Assembly (NCBI GenBank): GCA_001771585.1
Contig: MEUE01000001.1
Coordinates: 379,789 to 443,788 of the forward strand
DNA length: 64,000 nucleotides
Source of the DNA: a candidate division WOR-1 bacterium RIFOXYB2_FULL_46_45
GTDB taxonomy: Bacteria > Margulisbacteria > WOR-1 > XYC2-FULL-46-14
Direction of reading: 5' to 3'
Shown: one piece after another, positions 10,256 through 18,941 of the stretch
Position numbering within the stretch: position 1 is the stretch's first letter
Layout of the letters: the number at the start of each line of letters is the position of its first letter
Notes under the pieces: generated by a model
The model's database searches: none
The model's input: the letters and a program-made list of their open reading frames with translations, nothing else
Told to the model about the DNA's origin: nothing
Program-made: the position numbers and the translations under genes

Positions 10256-11088
10256 AACGCCTCCGGGACCCCTTTTATTTTATCGTAGCTAAAAACCGGT
10301 CCGTCCTGACAGCAGTATAAACCGTTGATCTGGCAGTGTCCGCACTTTCCCAGCCCGCATTTCATGTTGCGCTCCAGTGAAACCAAAATTTGCCTCTCCG
10401 GAATCTGTTTTTTCAGAAGCTCGGCAATGACAAATTTATACATGACCGGAGGGCCGACTATCACCGCAAAGGTCCTCTCCGGCTCAAGTGTGACCCCCGG
10501 AATAAGGGAAGTGATCATACCGACATTCCCCTTCCAATCGGGGTCGGCCCGGTCAACCGTACAGCTAAAATTAACATCCAGCCGCTTGGTCCACTCCGCC
10601 ACCTCGTCGCCAAAAAGCATATTTTGCGGAGTGCGGCAGCCCAAAAGGATCGAAACTTTCCCAAAATCGCGGCGATTGTCTATCACAAAATTTATCAGCG
10701 AACGCAAAGGAACAATCCCCAGCCCCGCCGCGACAAAGACCAGATCGTTCCCTTCCAAAATCCTGACCGGAAAACCTTTTCCAAACGGTCCGCGGATGCC
10801 GATCTCGTCCCCTTCTTTCAATTGATGCAAAGCGGAAGTAAACCTTCCCACTTTGCGGACAACCATCTCAAAAGACCCCAACTTGGTCGGAGAAGAAGAG
10901 ACCGAGATCGGCGCTTCGCCGACCCCCAGGATCGAAACCTCCACAAACTGCCCCGGATCATGGTCCAGACTGTCGCCTCCGGGAAGCTCGATCTCAAAAA
11001 ACTTCTCCAGGTCGGTTAAGGTCGTCACTTTGATTATTTTGCTTTTCTTTATTTCGTATTTTGAGTCTTTTAATAAAAGTTTTTTCAT
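10252..11088 (-). CDS. hydG: Hydrogenase gamma subunit, FAD/NAD(P)-binding
   Basis: Ferredoxin-reductase-like subunit that exchanges electrons with NAD(P)(H). It has an FAD-binding beta-barrel (about 1-100), a nucleotide-binding Rossmann domain with VAAGLGIVPLRS near 160, and a C-terminal [2Fe-2S] cysteine set (CGLGKCGHCQINGLYCC). Length 278 aa is typical. Its start codon directly follows the stop of the beta gene. This subunit, together with HydB, is what marks the enzyme as a 3b-type complex instead of an F420-linked one. Confidence 0.92.
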   Translation of the reverse strand: MKKLLLKDSKYEIKKSKIIKVTTLTDLEKFFEIELPGGDSLDHDPGQFVEVSILGVGEAPISVSSSPTKLGSFEMVVRKVGRFTSALHQLKEGDEIGIRGPFGKGFPVRILEGNDLVFVAAGLGIVPLRSLINFVIDNRRDFGKVSILLGCRTPQNMLFGDEVAEWTKRLDVNFSCTVDRADPDWKGNVGMITSLIPGVTLEPERTFAVIVGPPVMYKFVIAELLKKQIPERQILVSLERNMKCGLGKCGHCQINGLYCCQDGPVFSYDKIKGVPEAL

Positions 11089-12168
11089 TTATACTTTTCC
11101 GGCCTCCGGGTTTTCCATCCCCTGCTCTTTGATCAGACTGTTTAGCGTCTCTTTTAAATTGATACAAGCCATGCAGGTGCGGGAACAACGGCCGCAACCG
11201 GTGCAAAAGAAGCGTGAAAACTTGGCAATCGGATATTTAAACTTCCGATAGTACCGGTGCCGCTGTCTGGCGCCGCGCTCTTTTCTAAAAGATTCTCCCC
11301 CCGCCACTTTGGCAAAGGACTCGTTCTGGCAGGAATCCCATTGGCGGTAGCGGCGGCCGGTTTTCAAATCCAGGTTCGGTTCGTCGATCATATTAAAGCA
11401 ATAACAGCTGGGGCAGACATTGGTGCAGTTCCCGCAGGCGACACAACGTTTATCCAAATCCTCCCAAACCTTGCTATTGTAAGCCCTGTCAAATAATTCC
11501 GGAATTTTTTCGTGCTCGATCGGAATCTCGTTTTTAGCGAATTCCCGGTTTTTTGCCTCCCTGACCCGCTGCAGATCCTCAAAATCTTTTTCTCCGGCCT
11601 TTCGCAACAAATTGCTCTTTGCGACAAGCTCTTCTCCCGTGTTGGTATTGACATGGATCATAAAGCGGTCGCCCACATCGGTAAAAAAAAGATCGTAGCC
11701 TCCGTTGGGGCTATGGTTGTGGACCAGGCGACAGGAAGCAAACCGGTCGCAGTAAAAATTACATTCATAGCCGATGATAGTGATCTGATTTTTGCGGATT
11801 AAATAATTTAAATCCCGGGGACGTTCACTAAAAACCATGTTTAAGCATTGGATCCCAGCCAAATCGCAGGTGTGTACCCCGAAAAGAAGCATCTTCTCGT
11901 ATTCCACCACCGGCTCCATGTCTTCCCCATTTGAAAGGTCATAGGTGGCGATATTTTCGTCCCTCGGCATAAAATATTTTTTTGGAGGAAGGATCGTCGG
12001 GATATAATCGATTGAGATCTCCGAGCCGGACTTCACTTCTTCAAATGAAAACTGGCCGCACCCTTTGGCTACCGGAGCAACCACCTTTTGCTCTTTTACC
12101 AGGTCGGAAATAAAACCGTTAAAATCTTCTTTCTTTAAGACAACGTACTGCGATAAATTATACAGCAT
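11089..12168 (-). CDS. hydB: Hydrogenase beta subunit, 4Fe-4S
   Basis: Electron-transfer subunit of the soluble hydrogenase, also called the sulfur-reductase-like beta subunit. Two C-terminal [4Fe-4S] motifs are clear: CVACGNCTNVCPSC and CTGCGRCSRTCMAC. The N-terminal 230 residues match the unnamed domain usual in this family. 359 residues is normal. It is the first gene of the hydBGDA block, 23 bases after mog, so the hydrogenase is likely read through from the molybdenum-cofactor genes. Confidence 0.92.
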   Translation of the reverse strand: MLYNLSQYVVLKKEDFNGFISDLVKEQKVVAPVAKGCGQFSFEEVKSGSEISIDYIPTILPPKKYFMPRDENIATYDLSNGEDMEPVVEYEKMLLFGVHTCDLAGIQCLNMVFSERPRDLNYLIRKNQITIIGYECNFYCDRFASCRLVHNHSPNGGYDLFFTDVGDRFMIHVNTNTGEELVAKSNLLRKAGEKDFEDLQRVREAKNREFAKNEIPIEHEKIPELFDRAYNSKVWEDLDKRCVACGNCTNVCPSCYCFNMIDEPNLDLKTGRRYRQWDSCQNESFAKVAGGESFRKERGARQRHRYYRKFKYPIAKFSRFFCTGCGRCSRTCMACINLKETLNSLIKEQGMENPEAGKV

Positions 12169-12191
12169 AGCACTTTATACTAGCAAATTGA

Positions 12192-12665
12192 TTATCCACA
12201 TTCAATACTCCCCTTTTCCAACACTTCCAAAGCATGCGGAATAACCGGCAGGACAATGTTTAAGCACTCTTTAACCGCCCTGGGACTGCCTGGAAGATTA
12301 ATGATTAAAGTTTTTCCGCGGGAGCCGGCAATGGCGCGGGAGAGCATCGCGCGGTCTTTTATTTTATAGGATTCAAAACGGATCGCCTCCGCTATGCCGG
12401 GAATTTCGCGGTCAATTACCGCTTTAGTCGCTTCGGGGGTTACATCCCGAGGAGAAAGGCCGGTCCCTCCGGTGGTTAAAACCAAATCGCAGGATTTTTG
12501 ATCGACAAAGTCTTTGATTTTTTCTGAAATTTCTTTCTGCTCATCGGGAACGACGGCATACTCATATGATTCGGCCTTAACAATCCGCCTAATCGCCGGA
12601 CCGCTCAAATCTTCCCGTTCACCTTTTGATCCTTTATCAGAAACGGTTATAATGCCCATTTTCAT
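12192..12665 (-). CDS. mog: Molybdopterin adenylyltransferase (MogA/MoaB family)
   Basis: Adenylates molybdopterin to prepare it for metal insertion by MoeA. The family core TTGGTGLSPRDVTPEAT and the loop LPGSPRAVKECL are intact; 157 residues is normal for MogA/MoaB. It overlaps the MOSC gene by four bases. Its place in the same run as moeA, moaA, moaC and formate dehydrogenase shows it serves the formate dehydrogenase cofactor. Confidence 0.93.
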   Translation of the reverse strand: MKMGIITVSDKGSKGEREDLSGPAIRRIVKAESYEYAVVPDEQKEISEKIKDFVDQKSCDLVLTTGGTGLSPRDVTPEATKAVIDREIPGIAEAIRFESYKIKDRAMLSRAIAGSRGKTLIINLPGSPRAVKECLNIVLPVIPHALEVLEKGSIECG

Positions 12666-13084
12666 AAAATTATTTCATCTCCCGCTTTAATAATTCCGCC
12701 TTTGATCACTTTGGCAAAGACCCCTTCGCGCGGCATAATGCAGTCTCCGGCCAAATAATAGATCTGGCAGCGCGCCGGGCACTCTTTGCCGATTTTTGAG
12801 ATCTCAAGTTCAGCTTCTCCGATTTTAATTTTTTTTCCGACGGACAAAGAAAGTAAATCTATCCCTTCCGTCACGACATTCTCCCCAAAAGCTCCCGGAA
12901 GAAGAGTTAGTCCCTTCTCTCTCATCTTTTGGATACTCTCTTCCGCCAAAAGACTGACTTGGCGTTCCCCGCCCTTGGCATGAAAATCCCCTTCAACTCC
13001 AAGGTTTTCTATCAAATTAATACTTTGGATCTCTGACTTTTGACCTTTGACTTTACTTACGCAGGTGTTTTTAACTTTTGGCAT
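12662..13084 (-). CDS. MOSC domain protein
   Basis: MOSC proteins handle sulfur or mature molybdenum enzymes. This is a stand-alone MOSC domain of 140 residues with the pattern GVEGDFHAKGGERQVSLL and the conserved cysteine in GKECPARCQIYY. Genes fused or next to mog and moaC are typical. Residues about 6-21 (KNTCVSKVKGQKSEIQ) contain an in-frame word repeat near the start of the protein, and the MOSC start lies inside the end of moaC (28-base overlap). Confidence 0.85.
   Translation of the reverse strand: MPKVKNTCVSKVKGQKSEIQSINLIENLGVEGDFHAKGGERQVSLLAEESIQKMREKGLTLLPGAFGENVVTEGIDLLSLSVGKKIKIGEAELEISKIGKECPARCQIYYLAGDCIMPREGVFAKVIKGGIIKAGDEIIL
13027..13057. repeat. In-frame word repeat in the MOSC gene
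   Basis: Repeats of TGACTTTTGACCTTTGACTT; coding strand gives KVKGQKSE-type residues in a stretch that carries none of the MOSC motifs. Confidence 0.6.
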
Positions 13085-13515
13085 AATTTTATTTCTCCTA
13101 TTCTCATCTTTTTATCAACCGCCTTGCACATGTCGTAAATTGTTAAAAGAGCAACGGAAACAGCAGTTAAGGCCTCCATCTCCACTCCGGTTTTACCGGT
13201 GCACTCGACTCTGGAAGTTATCTTAACCTGATTGTGAAAAGTTTCACAATCTACTTCGATATTATTTAAAAGCAAAGGATGGCACAACGGGATCAGATCT
13301 CCGGTTTTTTTGGCCGCCTGGATCCCGGCAATCCTGGCTACCGCCAAAACATCCCCTTTTTTCATTTTATTATCTTTAATCAGTTTAATGGTCTCTTTTG
13401 CCAGAAAAATGGAACCTTTCGCAACCGCGGTTCTTTTTAAATCCGGCTTATCCCCGACATCAACCATCTTTGCTTTGCCTTTGCCGTCAATATGTGAAAA
13501 ATTTTTAGCCGCCAA
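13057..13515 (-). CDS. moaC: Cyclic pyranopterin monophosphate synthase
   Basis: Acts with MoaA in the first step of molybdopterin synthesis, forming cPMP. Characteristic blocks: MVDVGDKPDLKRTAVA near the N-terminus, LIPLCHPL and the metal/catalytic segment TGVEMEALTAVSVALLTIYD. 152 residues is the usual length. It overlaps moaA by 11 bases. No moaD or moaE is seen in this window, so the next pathway steps must be encoded elsewhere. Confidence 0.96.
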   Translation of the reverse strand: MAAKNFSHIDGKGKAKMVDVGDKPDLKRTAVAKGSIFLAKETIKLIKDNKMKKGDVLAVARIAGIQAAKKTGDLIPLCHPLLLNNIEVDCETFHNQVKITSRVECTGKTGVEMEALTAVSVALLTIYDMCKAVDKKMRIGEIKLCQKLKTPA

Positions 13516-14305
13516 TTTGGATCATCTCCCTTTTCAAAGATTTATCTCCCTTTTCGGGCTTATTTTCGATAACTTGCCTAAAAGCCCGCTCAATCCCAAC
13601 CGTACGCACATCAACCTCGTAATCGGAAAACAAACACGAACGGAGTTTGCCGTCCGCCGTCAAGCGCACGCGGTTGCAAATAGAACAATTCCCCCCCTCG
13701 CCTCCTTCCACTCCGTAGTAATCACCGCTCTTCAAATCCATCTTTTTAACAAAACGGATCTTCATCTTATTTTCATCCGCGAATTTTTTCAGGTTGTCTT
13801 TTTCGTCGTCGTTAAACCCGTCGACAATCACCGCGTTAAGTTTTGTTTTTTCAAAACCGGCCTCGCGGGCGGACTTTATTCCGGCCAAAGCATCGGCAAG
13901 CTCCCCTCCGCGAGTAATCTTATTATATCTTTCTTTATTTAGTGAATCTAAGCTGATATTTAAGCGGGATAATCCCGCCGCTTTTAATTGTTTCGCGAAT
14001 TGAGGCAAAAGCAAACCGTTGGTGGTCATCGCCAGAGTCTTGACCCCGTCTATTTGGGCCAGCATTTTAACCAGATCAATAATGCCGCGACGGACCAGCG
14101 GCTCCCCCCCGGTTAAGCGGAATTTATAAAAACCGAGCGAAACCGCGACTTTAACAATTTCCACAATTTCTTCGAAGTTTAATATCTCTTCGTGTTTTTT
14201 TAATTTAATCCCTTCTTCCGGCATGCAATAAGTACAGCGCAGGTTGCAGAGATCGGTCACCGCAATGCGCAGATAATAAATATCCCTATTATATTGGTCT
14301 AACAT
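13505..14305 (-). CDS. moaA: GTP 3',8-cyclase (radical SAM)
   Basis: Radical SAM enzyme converting GTP to 3',8-cyclo-7,8-dihydro-GTP. The N-terminal [4Fe-4S] motif is CNLRCTYC, and the second cluster comes from CSICNRVRLTADGKLRSCLF; the protein ends in the conserved Gly-Gly. At 266 residues it is about 55 shorter than usual, with the region between the barrel and the C-terminal cluster reduced, but all catalytic cysteines are present. It overlaps moeA by 17 bases. Confidence 0.95.
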   Translation of the reverse strand: MLDQYNRDIYYLRIAVTDLCNLRCTYCMPEEGIKLKKHEEILNFEEIVEIVKVAVSLGFYKFRLTGGEPLVRRGIIDLVKMLAQIDGVKTLAMTTNGLLLPQFAKQLKAAGLSRLNISLDSLNKERYNKITRGGELADALAGIKSAREAGFEKTKLNAVIVDGFNDDEKDNLKKFADENKMKIRFVKKMDLKSGDYYGVEGGEGGNCSICNRVRLTADGKLRSCLFSDYEVDVRTVGIERAFRQVIENKPEKGDKSLKREMIQIGG

Positions 14306-15458
14306 TGACAGTCTCCCCGTTTTTTAAAAATTTAATCCCTTTTTTAACGCGCATCAAGGCATTGCAACTGGCAAGAGAAAAAAGATGGCCGGATCCATGG
14401 AATTTTAAGGGAACGGCATATCCGGCCAAAAGACCAACCGGATAATATAGTTCGCGCTCCGCATTTTTGCGTTCAAAATCTCCGGTCAATACGGCATCAA
14501 TATATTTATTCCCTTCCTTTCGATTGGTCAAACCATTGATCAAAGAAGTTACAAACAGCTCAAAAGACACAAAAACAGAAACCGGATTCCCCGGCAAGCC
14601 AAAAACATATTTGTCGCCTTTTACTCCAAAGGTGGTTGGTTTGCCCGGTTGGATTGCCACCCTATCAAATAAAATATCGACTCCGCACTCATTCAGCGCC
14701 TTTGAAACAAAATCATAATCGCCGACCGACACTCCCCCGCTCAAAATCACAATATCGGCCGTCTTTAGCGCTTTTTCAATCATTTCCTTTGTTGTCAAAA
14801 AATCATCCGGAGCAATTCCAAAATAATTTATTTCTGTGCCGAAACGTTTAAGCAAGAATAAAAGCATTGTGCCATTGCTGTTGCGGATTTGACCGGCTGC
14901 CGGTTTTTGTGAAGGTTCAACCAATTCCGAACCAGTTGAAATCACCGCGACTTTGGGCCGGCGGTAAACCTTGACGCTTGTTTTGCCGACCGTCGCCAGC
15001 ATCGCCCCCTCCTGCGGCCGTATTTTGGTCCCCTTATCAAGTACCAGCTCCCCCTTCTTAACATCTTCCCCCCGCAAAGATACGTTTAGTTTTTTCTCGA
15101 GAGCCGTAATCTTTAAGCCGTCGGCCGTTAGCTTTGTATTCTCGACTTTGACAACTTTATCCGTACCTATAGGCAGCATCGCTCCTGTCATAATCCTGGC
15201 GCATTGGCCAAATTTAATTTTCTTCTTTGGCACATAGCCCGCCGGAATATCCTCGATAATCTCAAAGACTTTAGAAAGATCCTTTGAATTTACGGCAAAC
15301 CCGTCCATGGCAGAGCGATTGAAGGCGGGAATATCAATATCCGAATAAACTTTTTCGGCTAAAACTCGACCGAGTGAATCGACAAGATTAATCTCTTCAA
15401 TCCCCAGCGGCCTGGCCCGCTCCAATATTATTTTTAGCGCTTTCTCCGGTTTTATCAT
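14289..15458 (-). CDS. moeA: Molybdopterin molybdenumtransferase
   Basis: Inserts molybdate or tungstate into adenylated molybdopterin. Conserved segments: IPAFNRSAMDGFAV (substrate loop), GTKIRPQEGAML, the SGGVSVGDYDF motif and PGKPTTFG...GLPGNPVSV. 389 residues is normal. The stop of the tungstate ATPase gene lies at the same base as the moeA start (15458), so metal import and metal insertion are coupled in one transcript. Confidence 0.95.
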   Translation of the reverse strand: MIKPEKALKIILERARPLGIEEINLVDSLGRVLAEKVYSDIDIPAFNRSAMDGFAVNSKDLSKVFEIIEDIPAGYVPKKKIKFGQCARIMTGAMLPIGTDKVVKVENTKLTADGLKITALEKKLNVSLRGEDVKKGELVLDKGTKIRPQEGAMLATVGKTSVKVYRRPKVAVISTGSELVEPSQKPAAGQIRNSNGTMLLFLLKRFGTEINYFGIAPDDFLTTKEMIEKALKTADIVILSGGVSVGDYDFVSKALNECGVDILFDRVAIQPGKPTTFGVKGDKYVFGLPGNPVSVFVSFELFVTSLINGLTNRKEGNKYIDAVLTGDFERKNAERELYYPVGLLAGYAVPLKFHGSGHLFSLASCNALMRVKKGIKFLKNGETVNVRPI

Positions 15459-16357
15459 CAGTATACCTCCACCGCCGTGGCCTTAAAAATCAGGAATATT
15501 TTCCGCCCCTTTGCGATATTCAGCGCTTCAACCGAAGCTCGGGTTACAACCGCGCGAAAAACTTCTCCGGCATCTATTGTAACGCTGTAAGACAATCCTT
15601 CGGGAACAACATCCAAAACCACTCCCTCCAGAGAATTGCGCGCGCTGGTCCCATGCAGCGGTTCGGAAGATAAAATTATGTCTTCCGGATGGACAATTGC
15701 CCAGGCGGAATCCTGATTTGAAGCCGCAACCTCAAAATTAATTTTTTGATTCTTAAAAACCGAACCGGCAATGCTCCCGCGAAAAATATTCTCTATCCCC
15801 AAAAAAGACGCAACTTCTTGCCCGGCCGGCCTTTGCAAAACATCTTCCGGCCTCCCCTCCTGGACAATTTTCCAGTCGATCATAATCATTAATACATCCG
15901 CTACCGCCAGTGCTTCGGCCTTATTGTGGGTGACCCAAACGGCGCTTATCCCTTTTTCGGAAATTATCCCTTTTAATTCCTGCCTTAACGCCAATTGCGA
16001 CGGCAAATCGAGATTAGCGAACGGTTCGTCCAAAAGCAGGGTTTTTGGTTCAAGCACCAAGGCCCGGGCCAAAGCGGCCTTTTGCGCTTCTCCGCCGGAC
16101 AAAGTAATTGCCCTTCTATCTTTAAGCGGGGTTATCTTTAATTTTTCCAGCCAGAACATAACTTTCTTTTCAATATCGGAAGCTTTGCGAAAACGCAGCC
16201 CCAATGCCACATTTTCAAATACGGTTAAATCAAAAAGAAGCGGCTCTTGGAAGACCATCGCCATGGCCGGATTAATTTCCCCGCTTTCAAGTCCCATCAA
16301 ACGGCGAAGATAAGTGCTCTTCCCCGCTCCATTTGGACCAAGCAGCGCCTTGATCAT
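15458..16357 (-). CDS. tupC: Tungstate ABC transporter ATPase, N-terminally short
   Basis: Powers tungstate import. The frame is open to 16768, but upstream of 16357 it is only the other frame of the permease gene; the ATG at 16357 forms ATGA with the permease stop. The protein then starts almost at Walker A (MIKALLGPNGAGKST), so the usual first 25-30 residues with the A-loop aromatic are absent, and the Walker A to Q-loop spacing is also short. The signature LSGGEAQKAALARA, Walker B LLLDEPFANLD and a C-terminal TOBE-like domain are intact. 299 aa. Confidence 0.88.
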   Translation of the reverse strand: MIKALLGPNGAGKSTYLRRLMGLESGEINPAMAMVFQEPLLFDLTVFENVALGLRFRKASDIEKKVMFWLEKLKITPLKDRRAITLSGGEAQKAALARALVLEPKTLLLDEPFANLDLPSQLALRQELKGIISEKGISAVWVTHNKAEALAVADVLMIMIDWKIVQEGRPEDVLQRPAGQEVASFLGIENIFRGSIAGSVFKNQKINFEVAASNQDSAWAIVHPEDIILSSEPLHGTSARNSLEGVVLDVVPEGLSYSVTIDAGEVFRAVVTRASVEALNIAKGRKIFLIFKATAVEVY

Positions 16358-17010
16358 GATTTTTTCACCTTTTGCTGGATCAGCGTCAAACCAAAATTTA
16401 CGGAAAAAGACAAGACCAGCAAAATTCCTCCCAAAATCAGGGCAAAATTGATATTCCCCTTTTGTGCCTCCAAAACGATCGCGGTCGTCATCACCCTGGT
16501 CTCCCCCCTTATATTTCCTCCCACCATCATCACCGCCCCGACTTCGGAAATTATTCCGCCAAAGCCGGCCATCACCGCCGCCAAAAGAGAAAGGCGGGTC
16601 TCCCTGATCAAAAGCCAAAGTAAATTCCATCCGGAAGCCCCCAGCGCCTTGGCCTGCCAAATCATTTTTTGCGGCACTTGCTGGATAGTTGCCAGGGTTA
16701 ACCCTGCAATAATCGGAGTGGCGAGAATTACCTGGGCAATAATCATCGCGATCGGCGAATAAATCCATTCAAGAAACCCGAGCGGTCCGGCTCTCCACAA
16801 CACAATCATAACCAGAAGGCCGACCACCACCGGCGGCAGGCCCATTCCGGTATTTATTAATCCGATTAAAATCTTTCTTCCGGGAAACTCCCTTAGGGCA
16901 ACGAAGAAGCCCAAACTTATTCCGATAATAACCGAAATAAGCAAAGCGCTCCCCGAAACCCTAAGGGTTAAAAGAATAATCGCAATGATATCTGAAAAAT
17001 TATTTTGCAT
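16354..17010 (-). CDS. tupB: Tungstate ABC transporter permease
   Basis: Inner-membrane channel of the tungstate importer. It has about five to six membrane segments and the permease EAA-type loop (IIAGLTLATIQQVPQKMIWQAKALGAS). The frame is open to 17118, but the start at 17010 (MQNNFSDIIAI) is chosen because the extra residues overlap tupA and are not membrane-like; it still overlaps the tupA end by 11 bases. 218 residues is typical of TupB. Confidence 0.92.
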   Translation of the reverse strand: MQNNFSDIIAIILLTLRVSGSALLISVIIGISLGFFVALREFPGRKILIGLINTGMGLPPVVVGLLVMIVLWRAGPLGFLEWIYSPIAMIIAQVILATPIIAGLTLATIQQVPQKMIWQAKALGASGWNLLWLLIRETRLSLLAAVMAGFGGIISEVGAVMMVGGNIRGETRVMTTAIVLEAQKGNINFALILGGILLVLSFSVNFGLTLIQQKVKKS

Positions 17011-17806
17011 CAGGGAAAAACAGAACCCCTCCAAACTTTTCTTTGCCGAATTCTGCAATAACTTTCTGAGTAGAAGCGGAAACGATAAAGCCCGAAAAGG
17101 CTTTTCCGCCCTCCGCATTTACTTTGGAGAATTTTGCCGGATTGACCTCAATCACATGGTAAGGATTAAGCAAAACCTTGTCCCCTTCCGACAGGATAAC
17201 CAGTCTAACCTTGTCCTTAAAGCTCAAATAGGTCGCTCGGTCGGATAAAGTATAGGCCCTCTTTTGGCTTGCGATCATAAGGGTTGTTCCCATCCCCTGG
17301 CCCGATTCCAAATACCACAAGTTGGACAAAACCGTTCCGGCCGGCCAAATTGACAGTTCTTTTTTATGCGTGCCGGACTTGTCCCCGCGGGAAACAAAAA
17401 GAACGCCGGAAGAGGCAATTTTTCCAAAAGCCGCTTTGGCGCTCTTAAACGATCCGACCCCGGCCGGATCGTTTGGGGGACCGAGCAAGACAAAATCATT
17501 GTGCATTACCGGTTTGCGGTTTATGCCAAATCCTTCGGCCACCAACTTTTCTTCATCCTTTGGGGAATGGACCAACAAAACATCGGCCTCTCCTCTTTTG
17601 CCCATCTCCATTGCCATACCGGAGCCAACCCCGATGGTCTTAACCTTATACCCGCTCTGTTTTTCAAAAAGAGGGATTAAGACATCCAGGAGTCCCGAAT
17701 CAACAGTGCTGGTCGTGGTGGCAAGGATTAAATTTTTAGAGGCCGAAATTGACGGGGCGGAAAACAGAAACAAAACCAATAATAGCCATGCAAAAAACCT
17801 TTTCAT
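17000..17806 (-). CDS. tupA: Tungstate-binding periplasmic protein
   Basis: Captures tungstate in the periplasm. It has a signal peptide (about 1-22, KRFFAWLLLVLFLFSAPSISA) and the oxyanion site ATTTSTVDSGLLD, which separates TupA from molybdate-binding ModA; FVSRGDKSGTHKKE is also typical. 268 residues. AAGGAGAG stands before the ATG. Tungstate import suggests that the neighbouring formate dehydrogenase uses tungsten, or either metal. Confidence 0.94.
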   Translation of the reverse strand: MKRFFAWLLLVLFLFSAPSISASKNLILATTTSTVDSGLLDVLIPLFEKQSGYKVKTIGVGSGMAMEMGKRGEADVLLVHSPKDEEKLVAEGFGINRKPVMHNDFVLLGPPNDPAGVGSFKSAKAAFGKIASSGVLFVSRGDKSGTHKKELSIWPAGTVLSNLWYLESGQGMGTTLMIASQKRAYTLSDRATYLSFKDKVRLVILSEGDKVLLNPYHVIEVNPAKFSKVNAEGGKAFSGFIVSASTQKVIAEFGKEKFGGVLFFPDAK

Positions 17807-17889
17807 ATTCTCTCCTTTCCTAAATGGGAGGCCCGGAAGTTACCTTCCAAACCCTCGGATCTCCTCTGCCAATATTCGGGAGATCGCCG

Positions 17890-17930
17890 TCCCGACTATC
17901 CCGATGTAACATCGGGATACGTCGGGATCG
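17890..17930. repeat. Long imperfect palindrome between porin and tupA
   Basis: Two nested inverted repeats: TATCCCGATG/CATCGGGATA around TAA, extended outward by TCCCGAC/GTCGGGA with a one-base bulge. It lies in the 136-base gap downstream of the porin gene and upstream of tupA. It has no T-run on either side in the direction of transcription, so a rho-independent terminator is unlikely; it may be a REP-like element or an mRNA stabiliser. Confidence 0.65.
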
Positions 17931-17942
17931 AAGATTTATTTA

Positions 17943-18929
17943 TTATATCTGGGTCTGTAACTCGAACATTAACGTATCATTATTGGTTGGCGTTGTCTCT
18001 TCCGCCACCAAATTATAGTTCACAATAAACTTTGTGTTCTTATTCATGCTATAGGTATACCCCAGGGTAACGGTATTCACGATATTCCCGCCAATCGCGG
18101 TGTTGGGATCGTAGTTCTCATACCGAATCAAGGGCTCATGCGCCCCGCCAAATAACCCCGAAACCTGCAAAGAGGCCTCCTGAAGTTTGGCGGTGGCGGC
18201 GGTATTTTGTCCCAACATGTATTCGGCAACCGTGGTAAACGGACCGGACTTATATTCCAAATCAACCGCCAGGTCCCGTTTTTGCGCTTCGGCCGATCCG
18301 GCCTTTCCATAATATCCCGATAATCCAATATCGATAAAGTTGTTCTTATAATTCACCCGGCCGACCAGGTCTTTGGTCTTATTGGTATCGGTCGCTCCGG
18401 TCCCGTTTACAATCGCCGCGTCGTAATTTAACCCCGCCAGGTTGGGAACCGCCCCCATCGCCCTTAACCCATAATCACGGGCCGGCATGATGACCCCGTA
18501 ATGGCTGGGATTAAGACCGGTCCCGTAAATCGTTTTGTATTTTCCGGAATCATAGGCAAAAGGGAGCAAAAATTGTCCGGCCCGGACCACAATCCCGGTA
18601 ACCGGGCATTTGTATTGTCCGTAAGCGTCGGCCAAAGCTACCGTCCCTCCGCTGGAAAGCCCCGCAAAATCGGGCTGAACCAAGAAAGAAAAATCGGGAG
18701 CGACATTTCCGGTAACCCTAATACGGGCACGGGAAAGGTTTAAGGTGTCCGGACTGGTATTCGCCTGGTAAGCGCTGTAGCGAATACGCAAATATCCGTT
18801 CACATCCAATTTAGTCAAAAAACCGGCCGAATCGGAAACCGAAACGGGTTCAACCTTCTTCTCTGCCGCAATAGAAACAGACGAAACCAGGAACAAAAAA
18901 ACCAAAACCAAGCCAAGAATCTTTTTCAT
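17943..18929 (-). CDS. Phosphate-selective porin O/P-like outer membrane protein
   Basis: Outer-membrane beta-barrel of 328 residues with a clear signal peptide (about 1-21, ending SIAA) and alternating hydrophobic strands such as GYLRIRYSAYQ and FSFLVQPDFAG, the OprO/OprP pattern. It starts 12 bases after the fdhA stop with an AAGGAGG ribosome site between, so it is part of the formate dehydrogenase operon. Placement between fdhA and the tungstate importer suggests an anion pore for tungstate, formate or both; that substrate is inference. Confidence 0.82.
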   Translation of the reverse strand: MKKILGLVLVFLFLVSSVSIAAEKKVEPVSVSDSAGFLTKLDVNGYLRIRYSAYQANTSPDTLNLSRARIRVTGNVAPDFSFLVQPDFAGLSSGGTVALADAYGQYKCPVTGIVVRAGQFLLPFAYDSGKYKTIYGTGLNPSHYGVIMPARDYGLRAMGAVPNLAGLNYDAAIVNGTGATDTNKTKDLVGRVNYKNNFIDIGLSGYYGKAGSAEAQKRDLAVDLEYKSGPFTTVAEYMLGQNTAATAKLQEASLQVSGLFGGAHEPLIRYENYDPNTAIGGNIVNTVTLGYTYSMNKNTKFIVNYNLVAEETTPTNNDTLMFELQTQI

Positions 18930-18941
18930 CTTTTCCTCCTT

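Noticed and set aside
12169..12191. Molybdenum-cofactor riboswitch ahead of hydB
   Set aside because: The gap is 23 bases, far too short, and none of the other cofactor gene junctions has a leader.
16358..16768. N-terminal 137-residue extension of the tungstate ATPase frame
   Set aside because: It is the alternative frame of the tupB coding sequence; composition (Gly/Asp/Arg-rich) is not that of an ABC ATPase, and the ATGA overlap marks the start.
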